The notes beneath the pieces were generated by a model, which was not told where the DNA came from, did not search any database, and saw nothing but the letters and a program-made list of their open reading frames with translations. DNA of 52,396 nucleotides, taken from assembly GCA_010093515.1 (NCBI GenBank), contig MU001692.1, positions 193,521-245,916 on the forward strand, read 5' to 3'. This stretch comes from Lineolata rhizophorae (taxonomy: Eukaryota; Ascomycota; Dothideomycetes; Lineolatales; Lineolataceae). Made by a program: the position numbers and the translations under genes. Below are positions 31,696-44,796 of this stretch, in pieces (position 1 is the first letter of the stretch; each line of letters begins with the position of its first letter).

Positions 31696-34600
31696 GCTGG
31701 GGGATATCTGGGTTTTTTTTTCGGCTGGGCTGGGATGGGGCCGGTTGGTGGTGGGGGGCTATTCTTAGGAGGTGCTATGTATCCGTGGCTTGGGGAGACG
31801 CTGTGCGCGGTACGCAGGCGTGGGAAGGGAGTGGGCGGGCCGGAATCGATATGGGAGTGTGCTATGGAGTGAGCTTTGTGTGCAGCGGGCTTGGTCGGGG
31901 CTAGGGTAGGGTTAAGTGCCGTGTCCCGAGTGCCCTAGGTGCGCATCCGGGGACGGCATATGACGGATGCAGGCGGGTCACAGCGCGCTTGATGAAGATG
32001 CGCTCGCTTGGGTGGAAGCCTTGGCTGAGGCCTGGATCATATGTATACGCTTTGCGCGGTAGTTTTTTATTTTCTGGCAGACGCACATTTTTTTCTCCTG
32101 TCCCCGCCTCTTTCCCATGCAGCACGGCATAATAGAGCCGGGGCTAAGTGGCTCGGCTGCTCTTTTTATCCAGTTCGCTCATGTGCGTGGCGATGTTTCG
32201 ATCATGCGGGTGAATTTAGCTGAAGGTGGAGGTCCTGGGAAAAGGTTCAATAGAGCTCCGTCCGTGCTGGCTGCACCCAAAGATAGAAACAACCCGGGGT
32301 CCGGGAGCGGGGATTGAGCTTCACCCGTTCGCCTCGCCCCCGTGCTCTCTCGTCTCTTTGCTACCATGATGCTGGATTCTAAGCCAGCCTTGGCGAGGCA
32401 AGCAAGCGAGGTATGGGTGTGCCCTGGAACCTGGGAAAAGAGTTGATTTTGGAAAAGGAAAGTCATGAACGACTCTCACTGGTCCGCCAGGCGAATGCAT
32501 TTCCGCGCGAGACCCGAAGAAGCAACGGGATAGATCAAAGCAGGTGTACTGGCAGCACGACACAGTGCATACCTGGTGGACTATGAGGAGCCGATAAGGC
32601 GACCCGTACTCCAGTCCGTACCTGGGGTTTGTACTCCGTACCTTCCCGTCAGACCCCGTCCCATCTCTTCTCAAACCTCCCGCTCCCGCTCCGCAGCCGC
32701 GCCGCTTTCCCGCCCTGCCACGAGGCCAAGCGACACGCAGACAACCATCTCCCTCATACGGGCCGCGCGCCCCTCGCAGCCCTCCCCCTTTGAGGCCGAC
32801 AGGTTCAAGTCCGTCTGAAACACGTCTCAGGAGACGCAGCTGCTGCCCCGTCACGTCGCGCACGCGAACGATCCTTCGAGGCCGCGGGCTCGCGGGCAGC
32901 CAGCCGTGCTCCGACCGGTTGCCCAGGTCGGTCCTAGGTACTCCGTGCGCTCGACGCCTTGCCGTGCCTACTCCCGAGATAGTCCCCACGGCTCCATGCC
33001 TGGGCTCTGCTCCTGCTCGTGTGAGACGGTGCCGCGTCTCGCGTGGCGGAGCCGCGCGCCGAGCGAGGGTGCCGGAAGGATTCTTCAATGCGCAGGTACG
33101 GACTGCCTGACGCGGAGGTAAGTGCTTAGTGCGATATTCTGGCGGGACTGCGCTTTTGTTCCTGCTGCGGAGGTTGCGGCGCTAGGAGCCGGCGCGTCGG
33201 TCGGCGTGGGCGTGTGGCTTGCAGGTGCTTCGGCACTTCCCTACATTGGTTTGGGCGGGATAGATAGGCAGACGATGGTGGAGGTGAGAACGGGGGAGGA
33301 AACTGGGTGCTAATCGATAAGGAAAAGGCTACGTACTGCTCGTGTTTGTAGTGGGTAGGTACCGTCGTGGTGGCTCTTCTCTCCACGACGTGCTTTGAGC
33401 GACCTGCCCAGGTAGCCGTCGCGTCGCGTCACGCCCCACGCCAGGTACGGCCGCAATTCGCGCCGACGGCCGTTTGTCCTTTCTCCTGCGTGGATCCAAA
33501 ACTCAAAAGCCGCCCGGGCGCGGTCTGCCGCCGGCGGGGCGCGACCAAAACCACGACGATCCGGCGCGTTCCTGGCGAGGCCGGGCCGTACGTACGTATG
33601 TACATGATATATCCCACTCACTCGTTTCAGACCCACAACCGGGCCGATCCCGCCTGCTGCGAGGACCGAAGCCGAGGAGAAATTAAGTCTAGAAGCATGT
33701 CCCCGTCGTTGTAGGTACGTTCGTATGTACCTCGTGGATCTAGACACCTCCGTACGCGGCAGGTACTAAGGTAGGTACGCGCACATGCTCGGAGCGCGAC
33801 CGCCGGCGCCGGCGACGAACGAACGACACGGCGCCCGACGGCGCCGAACGACGCAAGGAAGGCTGCAGAGAAACGAAAAAGAAAAAGAAAAAAAAAAGAA
33901 AAGGGCTCAATCTAGGACGGAGCGCGCGATACGCAGCGTTGCTGCATCGGACAGTGGGCCGACGGGCGGGCGGCGAGCTTCTTTGCAGCGACGTACATAT
34001 GTGCTAGCCTTCTGCGAACGGAACGTGGGGCGCCGTTCGGACGGGTTCGATGTTCGTCGCGGACCGAGCGCGCCCAACGGCGCAGAAAGAATGGCCTCCT
34101 TGCTGTACGTGGTAGGGGAGAGAGCGTGTGGGATGTGCACATCCTCGTCCCAGTCCACGGCCACCAGCAACGATGATCTGCAGGTCCGGCAACCTTTTGG
34201 TCGGGAACGACCTAGGGTATCCGAGACGAGGGAAAGAGGAGGGCTGTCGTCTGTCTGCGACGACCCGCCGGCTGGGATGCAGTGGGTGTGGGTTGCGAAA
34301 TCTCCAAAGCATGCAGGCAATTTCTCATCCCGCAGACGATGCCCGAGATTTCGAGATTGATCGCGAGCCACGCCCCGTTGGGCTTCCTTCGCAAGCGCGG
34401 GGGCGCGGGAAAGAGCCGAGGAGTGCCTCTTTCAAGGGCCTCCTCGTCCTCCCCGACTCCCGTCCCTCCCCGTATCCAAGGCCGGAGCTGTTCGGCTCCT
34501 GCAGGCAGGACCTGAGCGACGCCGAAGATGCCGCGGGGGACTTTTTTTTTTTTTTTTGACGAATGTCTGCGCTCGTCAGGTACATGTGTACTTGGTACTC

Positions 34601-37600
34601 CACCCTAACGTCTGTTCTCGCTTGCCCCGGCCCTGTCCTCGGGGCTTTTCCGCGGGATATAGGGGCATTCATAATAGCAATACGGTGGAAGAAGAGAAGT
34701 AAGTGATCGTGGACACGAAGCTAGCTTCCTGATATGGGTGGTAGAAGCCATGGCTTTGTCTCTTTATTTCTCTTTGATCAACGAGAGGGCGTGTGTACAT
34801 AGTAATCTGCTATGTAAGCGCTCACCTCGTCTTGAGGTTCAGACGAGGACGGGCATGCGAGACGAAGCCCAGATGAAGCAACGAAACGAAGGTGCACGGG
34901 ATGATATGGTAGCTCCCGGTGCTAGTGTGTTCGTTATTCGGCCATCCCACGCTCTGGGGAGAATGGGCACTTGGTGCAAATAATGCAAACGATTCGAGTA
35001 GGAAAGAAGGGAACAACACGACGAATTCGATGCCGAGACGGCCGTTGGTATTGCGGCGCCGGGTGGCTTGTCTCGAGAAACGTCAAACGCGGACCAGAAC
35101 GTGATTGTTTCAATTCGTTGCGGAGCCTTATCAGCCCGATCTCACATGCTGTGTTCGGGGCTCGAGAGAAATAACGTCAGTCCATCCTAGGGAGGCTCAG
35201 GAAACGACGGACCAGAACATGGCACCGTTCGCATTCCACCCTCACATCACGAGCCGATAGATATGTGGTAGGAGGTTAGACTCCTCAATGGGCCAGCAGC
35301 TCTACGTAGTGTGTAGTTCAGTTGGTCCCACCAGGAGCAGGGTCCCGGCCCGGGGGCAGCCCTTCTTGCGATGGCGGGCGGGCGGGCGGTTCAGTGCTGG
35401 GGGCCGAGCCCCGGCGCCGTTTCGACCCCTGAACCCCGCCGCTGCCGCCGCCGCCGCCCGCTGGGCTCCGCGTCCTCCAGCAGGCATGGCCCATGGCGCC
35501 CGCAGTCGCCCCACGGAGACGCGGGCTGGAGAGCCACCGGCGGGCCAAGGGGCCCCTTGAACGCCAACGGCCTCGCGCGAGCAGCAGCATCTCACTCACT
35601 CCGCAGTACGTACTACTACGTACGTACGGAGCAGACCAGTCGGTCGCTCTGCAGCAGACCCTGGCCCGTCAGCCTTCGTCCGGCACAAGGCGCACGGTGG
35701 AAACCCCGCCTCGTGGGCGCGCGTTTCGAGAGCTTCGCGCGTCCGACGTAGGTACATGGTGGTGATGTAGGATCCTGCTATTGGGCGCTCCGGCTTCCTT
35801 CTCCATGGCCTCTTCTCCACAAAGGGACTCCAGAAGCCCTCGCGCGCGCATGAGGCGTGTGCTGTGGCGGAGGAGCACGGGAGAATGCGGGCGAGGCAAC
35901 TGGACGGGAAAAGTAATCAATTGGAAGATGGCGGACGACCCCTTACCCCTCCCCCTCCCCCTTGTCCCTTATTGGCATGGCCCCCGGTCCCTTATCACTG
36001 ACCAACGGAAGCCCCACCACTCCCCGAACCGCGCTGGCGGGAAGGTGAGGCGGGGGTAGCGGCGCCATGAGGGCAACGACCCAAACGATATCGTTGCGAG
36101 TTGGTGCTGGCGCTGCTATGCACACACTTCGCGGCGTGAAGGCGCTGCTCCCACGCTCGGGGAGTCCGCCCAGGAGTAACCCGCAGGGAGGGAACAGGAA
36201 GGAAGGCGAGCAGACGTAGTATAGGTACTCCGTACGACTAGCCTAGCGCCCTCTCCCTCCCAGAGGCAGGCCGGCGGCAGAGCGTGCTGGCAGACGCACT
36301 CTGCAAGTCGCGACTCCTGCTGTCCAATGCTGAAAAAGTCCGACGGCCTGCCACGCTGCTGCCGGCAACCCCCTTCCTCCGCATCCCCGTCCTCGCTCCC
36401 TCCATCTCACTCCGCCGGCCCTGCCTCGTCTCCCGAAGTCATTGCGGGCACCGGCCATCAGCACCGTCATCGGGGTCCACCAGCTTGGCTCGTGTGCTTC
36501 TTCTCAGCAGCACACCACCACCACTGCCGCCCTCTCTGCTGGGTACCGAGCGACAAGCGGCCTCCGCGCGCCTTGCTGGGATACAGCTCCCGACGGCTCT
36601 GTCCATCGTGCAATTCCCCCGCGGCACTCCTCCCTCGGCCGGCCATTTCCTCTGCTCGGCCAAAGGTCCTCTCGTCACGCGGTTTATTTTTCTATTGATT
36701 TTTCCAAAGCAGCCTTGTCCGCTGCGGGCCTGCGCCGGGGCTAGCTACCTAAGTGCCCGGGCATTCAGCTGTCTATACCACGCAGAGGGAGAGAACCAGG
36801 GTGCTTTGGCCGGCGTGAAGGCTTCCCAGTCGGCCTGCAGCGCTCAGCAGCAGCCGGACAGGGCCCCTTCCCTCCCTCCCGCCGCCGCTTCGGTCCACCT
36901 TCAGCCTGGAGCGATTGGTGAGCTGCCGCTGCTCGCTCACCTCTCGGAGCAACGCACGGTGTGCATAGGCTGCCAGGTAGCTACCTTGCACCAGCGCGGT
37001 CAGCAGCCAGGCACGCGGAGGGCCCTTTCTGGCCCTCGGCGTCGCTGCGCTCGTCGTACAGCCTCATTGGAGAGTCGCAGCGCGCTTCGCTCGAGTCGCA
37101 CAGCCTGACGCCGGGCTCTCTCGCCGTCAGCCTCGCCCCGCGGCTTTCCTTGCTCCGGCTCCTCCCTCACGCACGCCACGCAAAAAGCCACGCGCGCACC
37201 TTACTCCGATTCCCTCTTCTTCTTCTTCGTCCTCTTCTTCCTCTTCTTCTCCCGGTGTCCCCGCACCAGAAGCGAGGTTTTCCTGAAGCCCTTTCCCCTT
37301 CTCGACCCCGTTCTCCCAGCCCCCGTCGTACGGACGCTGCGCGGCACGCGGCACGGAGCAAGGAAGAAACGGGCTGTGCGCGCGAGGGCCTGGACTCCGC
37401 AGAGGGGCGTCGAGCCTCAGGCGATCGGCGGCGAAGAGGAGCGATCGCGCCCGCTGGCGTCCGCCCGCCCGCGTCGACGGCGCCCGCGCACGCACGTCGT
37501 CCCGTAGGGCTCGGGCCCGGGCGCTCGACTGGCAGTCTTGGTATTCCGCTTGCGGAATATCCTCCTGTTCTGCCTCTCGTCCAAGACACCCCGACTGTGT

Positions 37601-38331
37601 TCTTCAGCCGCGCGGGCTCGCCATCAGCCCAGCAACACGCATTCGCGCTCGCACACGCTGCGCTAGGCCAAGCCGGGCCAGCAGAAGGACTCGCGTCGAA
37701 TCAGCGCAGAACGCGGGGCCGGAGCGCCGACATCTTATATGCAGTAGTAAGCCCCAAGTGGGCTCCTTGCAACCACCGCTCCCGGAGCTCACTTCGCATT
37801 GCTCACCCGCTCTTCCTCGTCCGTCGCCCGCTCTCTCTCGCTCACCCACCGCGCTCCTCCTTCCTTCCTCCGCCATCCCACTCTTGTTTGTCCCGAGACA
37901 GCGCGGAGATCGTCGCCGCTCGCGCCTGGACGTGGCCGCGCTTGCTTTGCCCAGCCAACTCGAAACAGCCTGGGGCCCGCAGTCGCCGCCCGCGCCGCCC
38001 GGCTACCGCACCAGAAGCGCACGGCTCGTGTCCGAGGAAAACTGGGTCATATAAGAGAGTGTTTCGCGCGCAGGGGTGCCGGTGTTTCCCAATTTAGCCG
38101 CACATACGCGCATCCAAGTGCCTTATTTACCTAACAAGAAGGGGGGGGAGGGTCTAGGATCGCCCAGGCCCGCACCGGACCCGCCTTGATCAGTTTCTAG
38201 TTCGCTTTGCCGTTCGCCGCAGGGGCGGCAAAAAAAAAAAAAAAAAATCCCGAAAGAGGTCCAAGAGCGCTGGCCGCAGCCCGGCCGCGCGCCCGCGCTC
38301 CCCCCCCCCCCCCCCAGCTAGGTAGCCAAAC
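31696..38331. other. 6.6-kb gene-free, GC-rich, motif-rich region
   Basis: Many overlapping GC-driven frames exist on both strands, but none has domain-like or spliced coding character. Clusters of GTACTCCGTAC-like and TAGGTAC/TACGTAC motifs occur at 32.6-36.3 kb, and long pyrimidine-rich tracts occur at 36.3-38.1 kb. I read it as a very long promoter/5' UTR of the next gene and/or host of non-coding transcripts. A hidden multi-exon gene is not excluded. Confidence 0.4.
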
Positions 38332-41300
38332 ATGTCCGGCAGAGGCCACGTGAGCCGCAAGGCTATGGAGAAGGAGATCAAGAAGAAGGAGAAGAAGCAA
38401 CAGGCCCAGGAAATCGCCCAGTCGTTCCAGCAGCACAGCAGCCGCGCACACTCGCCGTCGGGCTGGACGGTCTCGAGCTCGAGGAGCAACAACAAGAACA
38501 ACACCAACAACAGCAGCAACAGCAACAACAGCAGCAGCACACGCCCCGCGTCCGCCGACCACTACGCCCGCCCCCGCCGGCCGTCCTACTCGGCCACCAT
38601 CTCGTCCCAGAACTCGGCCACCTCGCGCTCGGCCTCGGCGGCCCCCGCCGACCAGCCCCGTGGCCGCTCCCTCGTCCACCAGCTCATGAACTCCAAGGAG
38701 GACGCCAAGTACGCCGGCAAAGCCGAGGAGCTGGCGTCGCCGTCGTCGTCGCGCCACCAGCGGGCCGCCGCCGCCGCCGCCGCCGCCGCCGCCCCGGGCG
38801 TGCCCGCCAAGGCCCGCTCCGTCCTCGGCGTCGACAGGTCCAACACGGCCGGCCCGTCGCCGACGTCGTCGTCGTCGACGGCGGCGGCGGCGTCGGGGGC
38901 GGCGCCGCGGCAGGCGTACGGCGCGTCGCATCTCTACTCGGCGGCGCCGTCAGGCGATGGCTCGAGGCTGGCGGGCGGCTTGGCGGGGTTGCCGCTGGCG
39001 GCGAGGTCGTGGGTGGGGACCAAGGTGTGGAGAGGGGCGGGGCGGTCGCCCGTGCAGTATCGGGGGTTGGATAAGGTGTGTTTTTGCTCTTTCGTTCGTT
39101 CTTTCGCTTGTTCGTTGGCGTCGGAGCAATGGGCTGAATTGGGAGTTGGGTTGTGCGGCCGAACATGGGGAACATGACTCGCTAACGAGGATTTTGCTTT
39201 TTTTTTGTTTCTTTGCGTAACTAGGATCCCGATTTGTGGATGGCATCTGGAGACTGCCTCATATTTTTCGGGGACGAGACGGACGAGGACGATCCGACGC
39301 CCATGATGCGTCTGCACGTCAAGACGATCGAGGACGCCCAGTCCGTGGTGCTGTCCAACGTGCTCCATCTCGGTCGTCTCTACGACGACGACAACGAGCT
39401 CACTCCTCCACCCAGTATATCCGGCTCTTCAAGCCCTCCACCATCCTACCCTCTCACGCAATCGAACCTAGGCTACCATAACTCGCAAGAGCCCGAATGG
39501 GAAGGCGACGACGCCGTGGGCCCGCTGCCGACGCGCAAGGGCACCGTGGGCCACTCGACCATCGGGCCCAACCACTCGGCCAGCCAGCGCATCCCCCGGC
39601 ATCTGCAGGACCGCAAGTTCCAGGCCCAGTCGCCGCAGTACGAGCCGACGCCGCCGCGGTCGCACGAGCCGAGCGAGAAGGCGTCGGTGGCCGGCCTGAG
39701 CGACGCCGTGGACGTGACGCACGAGATCTGGTTCCGGGCGCCGGCCCACGTGCAGAACGAGTCGATCCGGCGGCGGCACAACCTGGCGACGCGCAACTTC
39801 CTGGCGCTGCTGTACGGCAAGCCCGTCGTCGGGCAGGACTTCTTCACCATGCTGTGGGACCTGCAGAAGATCATCGAGACGTACTACGAGATGAACTCGC
39901 CCGAGGCGCGGCCCAACGCCGCGCACGTGGTGATCCAGTACCTGATGGACATGAAGCTGGACGACGTGTCGGGCAACCTGCGGGCGGCGCTGGGCCTGCT
40001 GGCCTGGTCCGAGCAGGCGACGGTGCACTGGGAACTGGGCTACATGGAGGCCTTCGTGCACACGGTGGGCATGCTGACCCAGTCGACCTTCGACGCGCCC
40101 GAGTTCAAGGCCCTCTCGAACGTGACGCGGCACAACCTGGAGAACGCGTACAACGCGCTGCAGATCAAGGTGCTCGACGCCGAGGAGAAGCTCGAGTCGT
40201 TCGGCTTCGACCGGCTGTGGCACGCGCACGGCGTGTCGACGTCGCATCCGGCGCACAAGTCGTACGGCGCCTTCCGCGACTTCGTCGTGTCGTTCTACAC
40301 GCAGGTGTACGGCCAGTGGCCGCCGCCGGCCGGCCGCAACGGCCGCTGGCTGACGCGGTCCATGATCCGCCGCCTGCAGGAGGACTTCGGCGCCATGTAC
40401 GACTACCTGGTCGACCGCGACGTCGGCTGGGACGGGTCCGAGGAGCGCCACACGCGCAAGTGGGAGATCGTGCCGCGCCGGCCCCGCCCCGAGGGCTTCG
40501 AGGCCGACTGGCCGGGCCTCCCCATCACCGACATGTTCTGCTCCTTCGACAGCTTCTACGGCTACGCGCACATACCGCACCCGTACCCGCTGCTGCCGCA
40601 GACGGGCGCCGGCGGCATCGGCGGCAAGGCGAACGGGAACCACAAGGAGAAGAAGGGGGGGTTGTTCAGCAGCATGAGGAAGGCGAAGGCGGTGGCGACG
40701 AGGGATCCCAAGGAGCAGTTTCAGACGAGCATCGCGTTTAACGGGGCGACGAATATCAATAAGTTGGGGACGAGCTTCGAGTGTAAGTTTTTTCTTTTTG
40801 TTTTTTTTTTGTCTTTTTTACCGCCCCAACACTAACACGCCGCGCTAGCAAACGACCTCATCGACAACTTGATCCGCTACGAGAAGTCGCTGCAGCTGAC
40901 GGGCGTCTCGCCGCCCGACGCCCGCATGGGCCGCTGGATCCTCCTCTACGGCATCCTCCAGGTCGTGTCCACTCTCGCCGTCGACACCGAGGGCCTCCGC
41001 TACAAGGGCACCCAATACTTCCTGTGCCCGCAGCTGGGCGGCTGCCCGCCGTGGGTACGGCCGTCGGACGACCCGGCCGCCCGGCCCCTCGTCGAGGCCT
41101 CGCAGAAGATGAGCCACTGCTGGCGCGCTCCGCTCGAGTGGGACTCGCCCGATGCGCGCAGCCCCGGCGCGGACCCGGGGCGAGACTCGCCCTTCTCGAA
41201 GCCGCCGGGCCACCACGGGGGGTATCGCGGGGGTCTGGCGCCCGCCATCGACGTGGTCGAGGGCGACGTCCTGTCGGAGCTGGACGGCCGCGGCATCGAG

Positions 41301-41883
41301 CGCAGCGCCAGCTCCCTCGACCACCACCTCCTCTCCTCGCCTGGCAGCGGCGCTGCCGCCGGCGCTGCCGCGGGCCACCACTACCCTCCCCACCCGACGA
41401 ACGCCACCACCACCACCTCCTCCTCCGGCACGACGTACGCCCCGCATCTCCAGCACCAGCAACAGCACTCGCAGTACCACCACGCCTCCGGCTACCCCCC
41501 GCACCACCCCCATCACCACCAACACCACCACCACCACGCACTCCCGCACCACGGCTCGCGCCCGCTATCGCCCCGCGCGGCCCCGCGCGCCGCCGCCGGC
41601 GACGCCGCCAGCGGCGGCGCCACGCCCACCAACCGCGACTCGCCGCCGCCGCCGCTGTACCCGCCGGAGAAGACGGGGCTGCACGCGTACGTGCAGCCGT
41701 CGCCGCCGCCTCGCGGGGCCGGCCAGGAGCAGCTGCGCAGCCCGACGGCGGCGCGCGAGCCGCGGCGCTTCGTCGAGGAGCCCTTCTCGCCCGCCGGCCT
41801 GGTCGGCGTGGGCGCCGCGGTCGAGAAGGGCGCGCGGTTCGGGGCTAAGCCGCAGGTGCCGCTGAGGAGTCCGCGGAGGGGGG
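38332..41883 (+). CDS. large low-complexity fungal protein (possibly DUF8004 type), C-terminus in gap
   Basis: Exons are 38332-39075, 39225-40782 and 40849 onward. The introns (149 and 66 nt; GTGTGT..TAG and GTAAGT..TAG) restore frame, giving 1113 aa up to the gap. The N-terminus is basic (EKEIKKKEKKQQAQEIAQ), then Asn/Ser-, Ala- and Gly-rich linkers. The ordered core starts near residue 250 (DLWMASGDCLIFFGD) and continues through HEIWFRAPAHVQNESIRRRH, NFLALLYGKP and a second block around YEKSLQLTGVSPPDARMGRW, ending RYKGTQYFLCPQLGGCPPW. I associate this core with the fungus-specific DUF8004 family from memory, without a search. The tail is His- and Pro-rich. After the gap a frame runs to a stop at 42212, but continuity across the gap cannot be judged. 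Confidence 0.75.
38767..38797 (+). repeat. (GCC)n tract encoding ten alanines
   Basis: A near-perfect GCC trinucleotide run inside exon 1 of the large gene, giving a poly-Ala stretch. It is prone to length variation. Confidence 0.85.
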
Positions 41884-42148
41884 NNNNNNNNNNNNNNNNN
41901 NNNNNNNNNNNNNNNNNNNNNNNNNNNNNNNNNNNNNNNNNNNNNNNNNNNNNNNNNNNNNNNNNNNNNNNNNNNNNNNNNNNNNNNNNNNNNNNNNNNN
42001 NNNNNNNNNNNNNNNNNNNNNNNNNNNNNNNNNNNNNNNNNNNNNNNNNNNNNNNNNNNNNNNNNNNNNNNNNNNNNNNNNNNNNNNNNNNNNNNNNNNN
42101 NNNNNNNNNNNNNNNNNNNNNNNNNNNNNNNNNNNNNNNNNNNNNNNN
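41884..42148. other. assembly gap (265 N) inside or at the end of the large gene
   Basis: A run of N after a GGGGGG tract within coding sequence. The true length is unknown, so the gene's 3' end is unresolved. Confidence 0.99.
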
Positions 42149-42212
42149 TTTTGCCCCCTTTTCCCTTTCTGGTCGGGAGTGGTGGGACTTTCTCGAGGGC
42201 TCGGCGTGGTAA

Positions 42213-44796
42213 TTCCGCTTCGGGTTTCATTAATGCCCTAATAGGGAGTGCGTTCGACGGATGATGGATGGCCCGCCACGTGCAAGGCCGATGGGAAGCT
42301 CGACTGTACGTGTCTGCTTTCCTTTCCTTTGCGCCTTTGTGGTGGGATTCTTGCGCATGGCGTGTCGGTGGTGTCTTGCGGGTGTAAAAACCTCGGGAAT
42401 TGGAGCCCTAAAGATAGAGCAGGGCCCCGAGCGGGCAGATGGACGAAAGGCCTGGTTGGTTGGGAGTTAGGCGGGTTGTGGGTTTTTCATCATGAGGGAC
42501 GTGTGGATGCAAGGGGAGTGGTTTGGGTTAATGTCAGGGTCTTCTTGGAAGTTGGGGGGTTTGTCCGGGGCTAGGTGCCGGCTTGGGTTGTGTCTCGGCC
42601 TTCATTTTGAATCTCTTTTCTTTTAGGTGTCATCGTCTTTTTTTTTTTTTTTCACTACCTACTTACTCAACACTTTCGAGATACCTTTTTCTTTTGTCGT
42701 ATGTTCGGCTTCTTGAACAGATGATCCATGATTGTGCTCTAGCCGCTTGGAATGACGGAACAAGGTGCGGGGTTTTCTACGGCTTGATCTGATGAGGTGC
42801 CACCTTCGTTGTCTTCTCCACTATAACGCCTGCCATCCGTTGGTTCTTTTGGCTCCGTTTTTCCTTTTGTGGTATATGCTTTGTTTTTCAGGCCGTATCT
42901 TAAAGAACGGTTCCTACTTCAAAGGCGTCTCCCCATGTGCTTTCCGAACGTACGGCTTTTGGGATGCGAATCTCAAGATCGTATGAGATGACCTTGCTAG
43001 GGCGACGTAAACCCGGTTCAAAACAAATCCTGTCTAGTATTTACTTGCTACTATCATATTTTCGGCCTTTGTCGGTTGTATCTCTTGGGTTTTTTATGTT
43101 GCGGGCTCCCCCTTACTCGGCAGACAATTGAGTATTTCTCTTTCCGAACAAAAAAATGTGGGCGCGAATTGTTTGTCCTGCGAAGGCTTGAGTCGGGTGC
43201 CTAGGCATAGTTGCTTTCTTCCCTTTTTCCTCTAATGTTAGCGCAAGAGTTCGTAGCTAGATCGGAATAGACAGCCTTTTTGTCGCATGCCTACGTCTCG
43301 GGTTATGATATCGTCTGAATGTACTTTGAACTTGAGCACGACATTATAATGGGGAATGCGGCCCTTTGCTCCCCAAGTCTCTCCGGCATCTACTCTTTCC
43401 ACCTTGAACTTTCCGCGGGAATGAAATTCTGAATCGTATGTAGTACGAAAGAGTAATGCTGTGAACCGTTGCGCCATTTCTAGATTTAAATGGACAGTTT
43501 CGGGGGAAGGGGTCCTTGAGGGACGAACGGCTTCGGTACGTGCGTCCTCCCATGGCGGTGATTTTACTGTCCTGGATGATGGGACGCCAGAGACAGCAAG
43601 TAATCTTCGGCCACGCAATGAGCCAGGCCAGATTGCTTTGTACTTTTTAATAACACTACAGCACGTGCGGTGCCTGAAGGGGGTGGTCTGGGCACAGGCT
43701 TTCCTACGTGATCTTGCGACTGATGGAACCTGGACCATTCCTTAGTATTTCTCTCTAATGGTTTGAATAAAAAGTTCACATGTGAGTTGGACTTGACTTC
43801 GTGGATGATTTTGGGAAGTTCATGAAGCCCCGATACATTGCTTGTTGCATCCTTAAATATCTTGAGCGTGGTTTCTAAGATGGTGGGCGAGATTCTTCGC
43901 AACACAGTTTACTACTCCGGATGCGAATCATAGTTCGAAAGGAAAATAGTAGGTAGGATTTACAGCAGTTCCTAGCTTACTTAAACATGAAATATCTCAC
44001 GCTATTGCGCGAACTTTGCTTTAAAGTACCTCTTCGCAAGAAGTGCAGTTGAACTTGGGTCTAACCAAGCTACATTTATGTACGTCGATTTCAACCATAG
44101 CTACCATTAAAGCAAGATCTCTGGGTTAATGAATTGACAGGATCCCTAATCAAACTGCTCTCTCATGTTTTTGAATCGAATTGAATGAAATGAAAACGTC
44201 CTCATGTCTTGTTCGCGCAAAGACTTGCACTCTAGTTTCATCACAAACTTCACTTCGAACTACTTATCTTATTACTACCCTTACCCTTACCACGAGCCTC
44301 CTCCTTCGTAAGCATCATAGAGAGGCTTGTATTTCCGACACCGCTAGTCTAAATGTCCATCAGTGGGTTCCAAATCCACAATGGCAGTAACATCCAGCGT
44401 GGAGAGGGAATCGGCTTTGGAATCCGAATAATGAGCTGAGGTTTTCCCATTGTTGCTTGCTGGAAAGGGCGCCGTCTTCGTGCCCGGGTGTAACGACATA
44501 TGGACCACTCTCCACAACAGCTGCATGGAAAGAACATCGGCCATGGAGAAAATCGCGAGCAAACGGCTAATTGAACTGCCTCCAGAAGTAGAACGTAGCA
44601 AGCCACGCATGAAAATAAAAAGGGGAAAACACGTGATAGCCGTGATTTTTGCCTTTCACTGAAGAATGCGAGCTTCGGATCTTCGCCAAACTCTTGGGTA
44701 TTTTTTGTGTCTAGTTCAGAGCCAGTCGCCGGTCGTAAACGCCGAGATTCCTTTCTGCATAGGTAATTCAGAACACTGGGAAATCCAAACATTGGG
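42213..44796. other. 2.6-kb region without a confident gene
   Basis: Starts with the 3' flank of the large gene. The minus strand at 43238-43905 has two overlapping frames with some protein-like stretches (for example LRRISPTILETTLKIFKD and TVHLNLEMAQRFTALLFR). A decayed or spliced gene is possible, but I could not build one. Confidence 0.35.

Noticed and set aside
32321-33088. 255-codon minus-strand frame in the gene desert
   Set aside because: Arg/Gly/Ala-biased composition from GC richness, with no domain, no splice context and equally long frames on the other strand.
36284-38097. Two long plus-strand frames upstream of the large gene
   Set aside because: Ser/Pro/Leu/Arg-rich translation of pyrimidine tracts; looks like promoter or leader sequence.
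39468-40643. Long open frame antisense to the large low-complexity gene
   Set aside because: Mirror of GC-rich codon bias on the other strand; the sense frame has splice sites and conserved blocks.
43238-43905. Overlapping minus-strand frames with protein-like stretches
   Set aside because: No coherent start, splice pair or family; kept only as a remark on the intergenic stretch.
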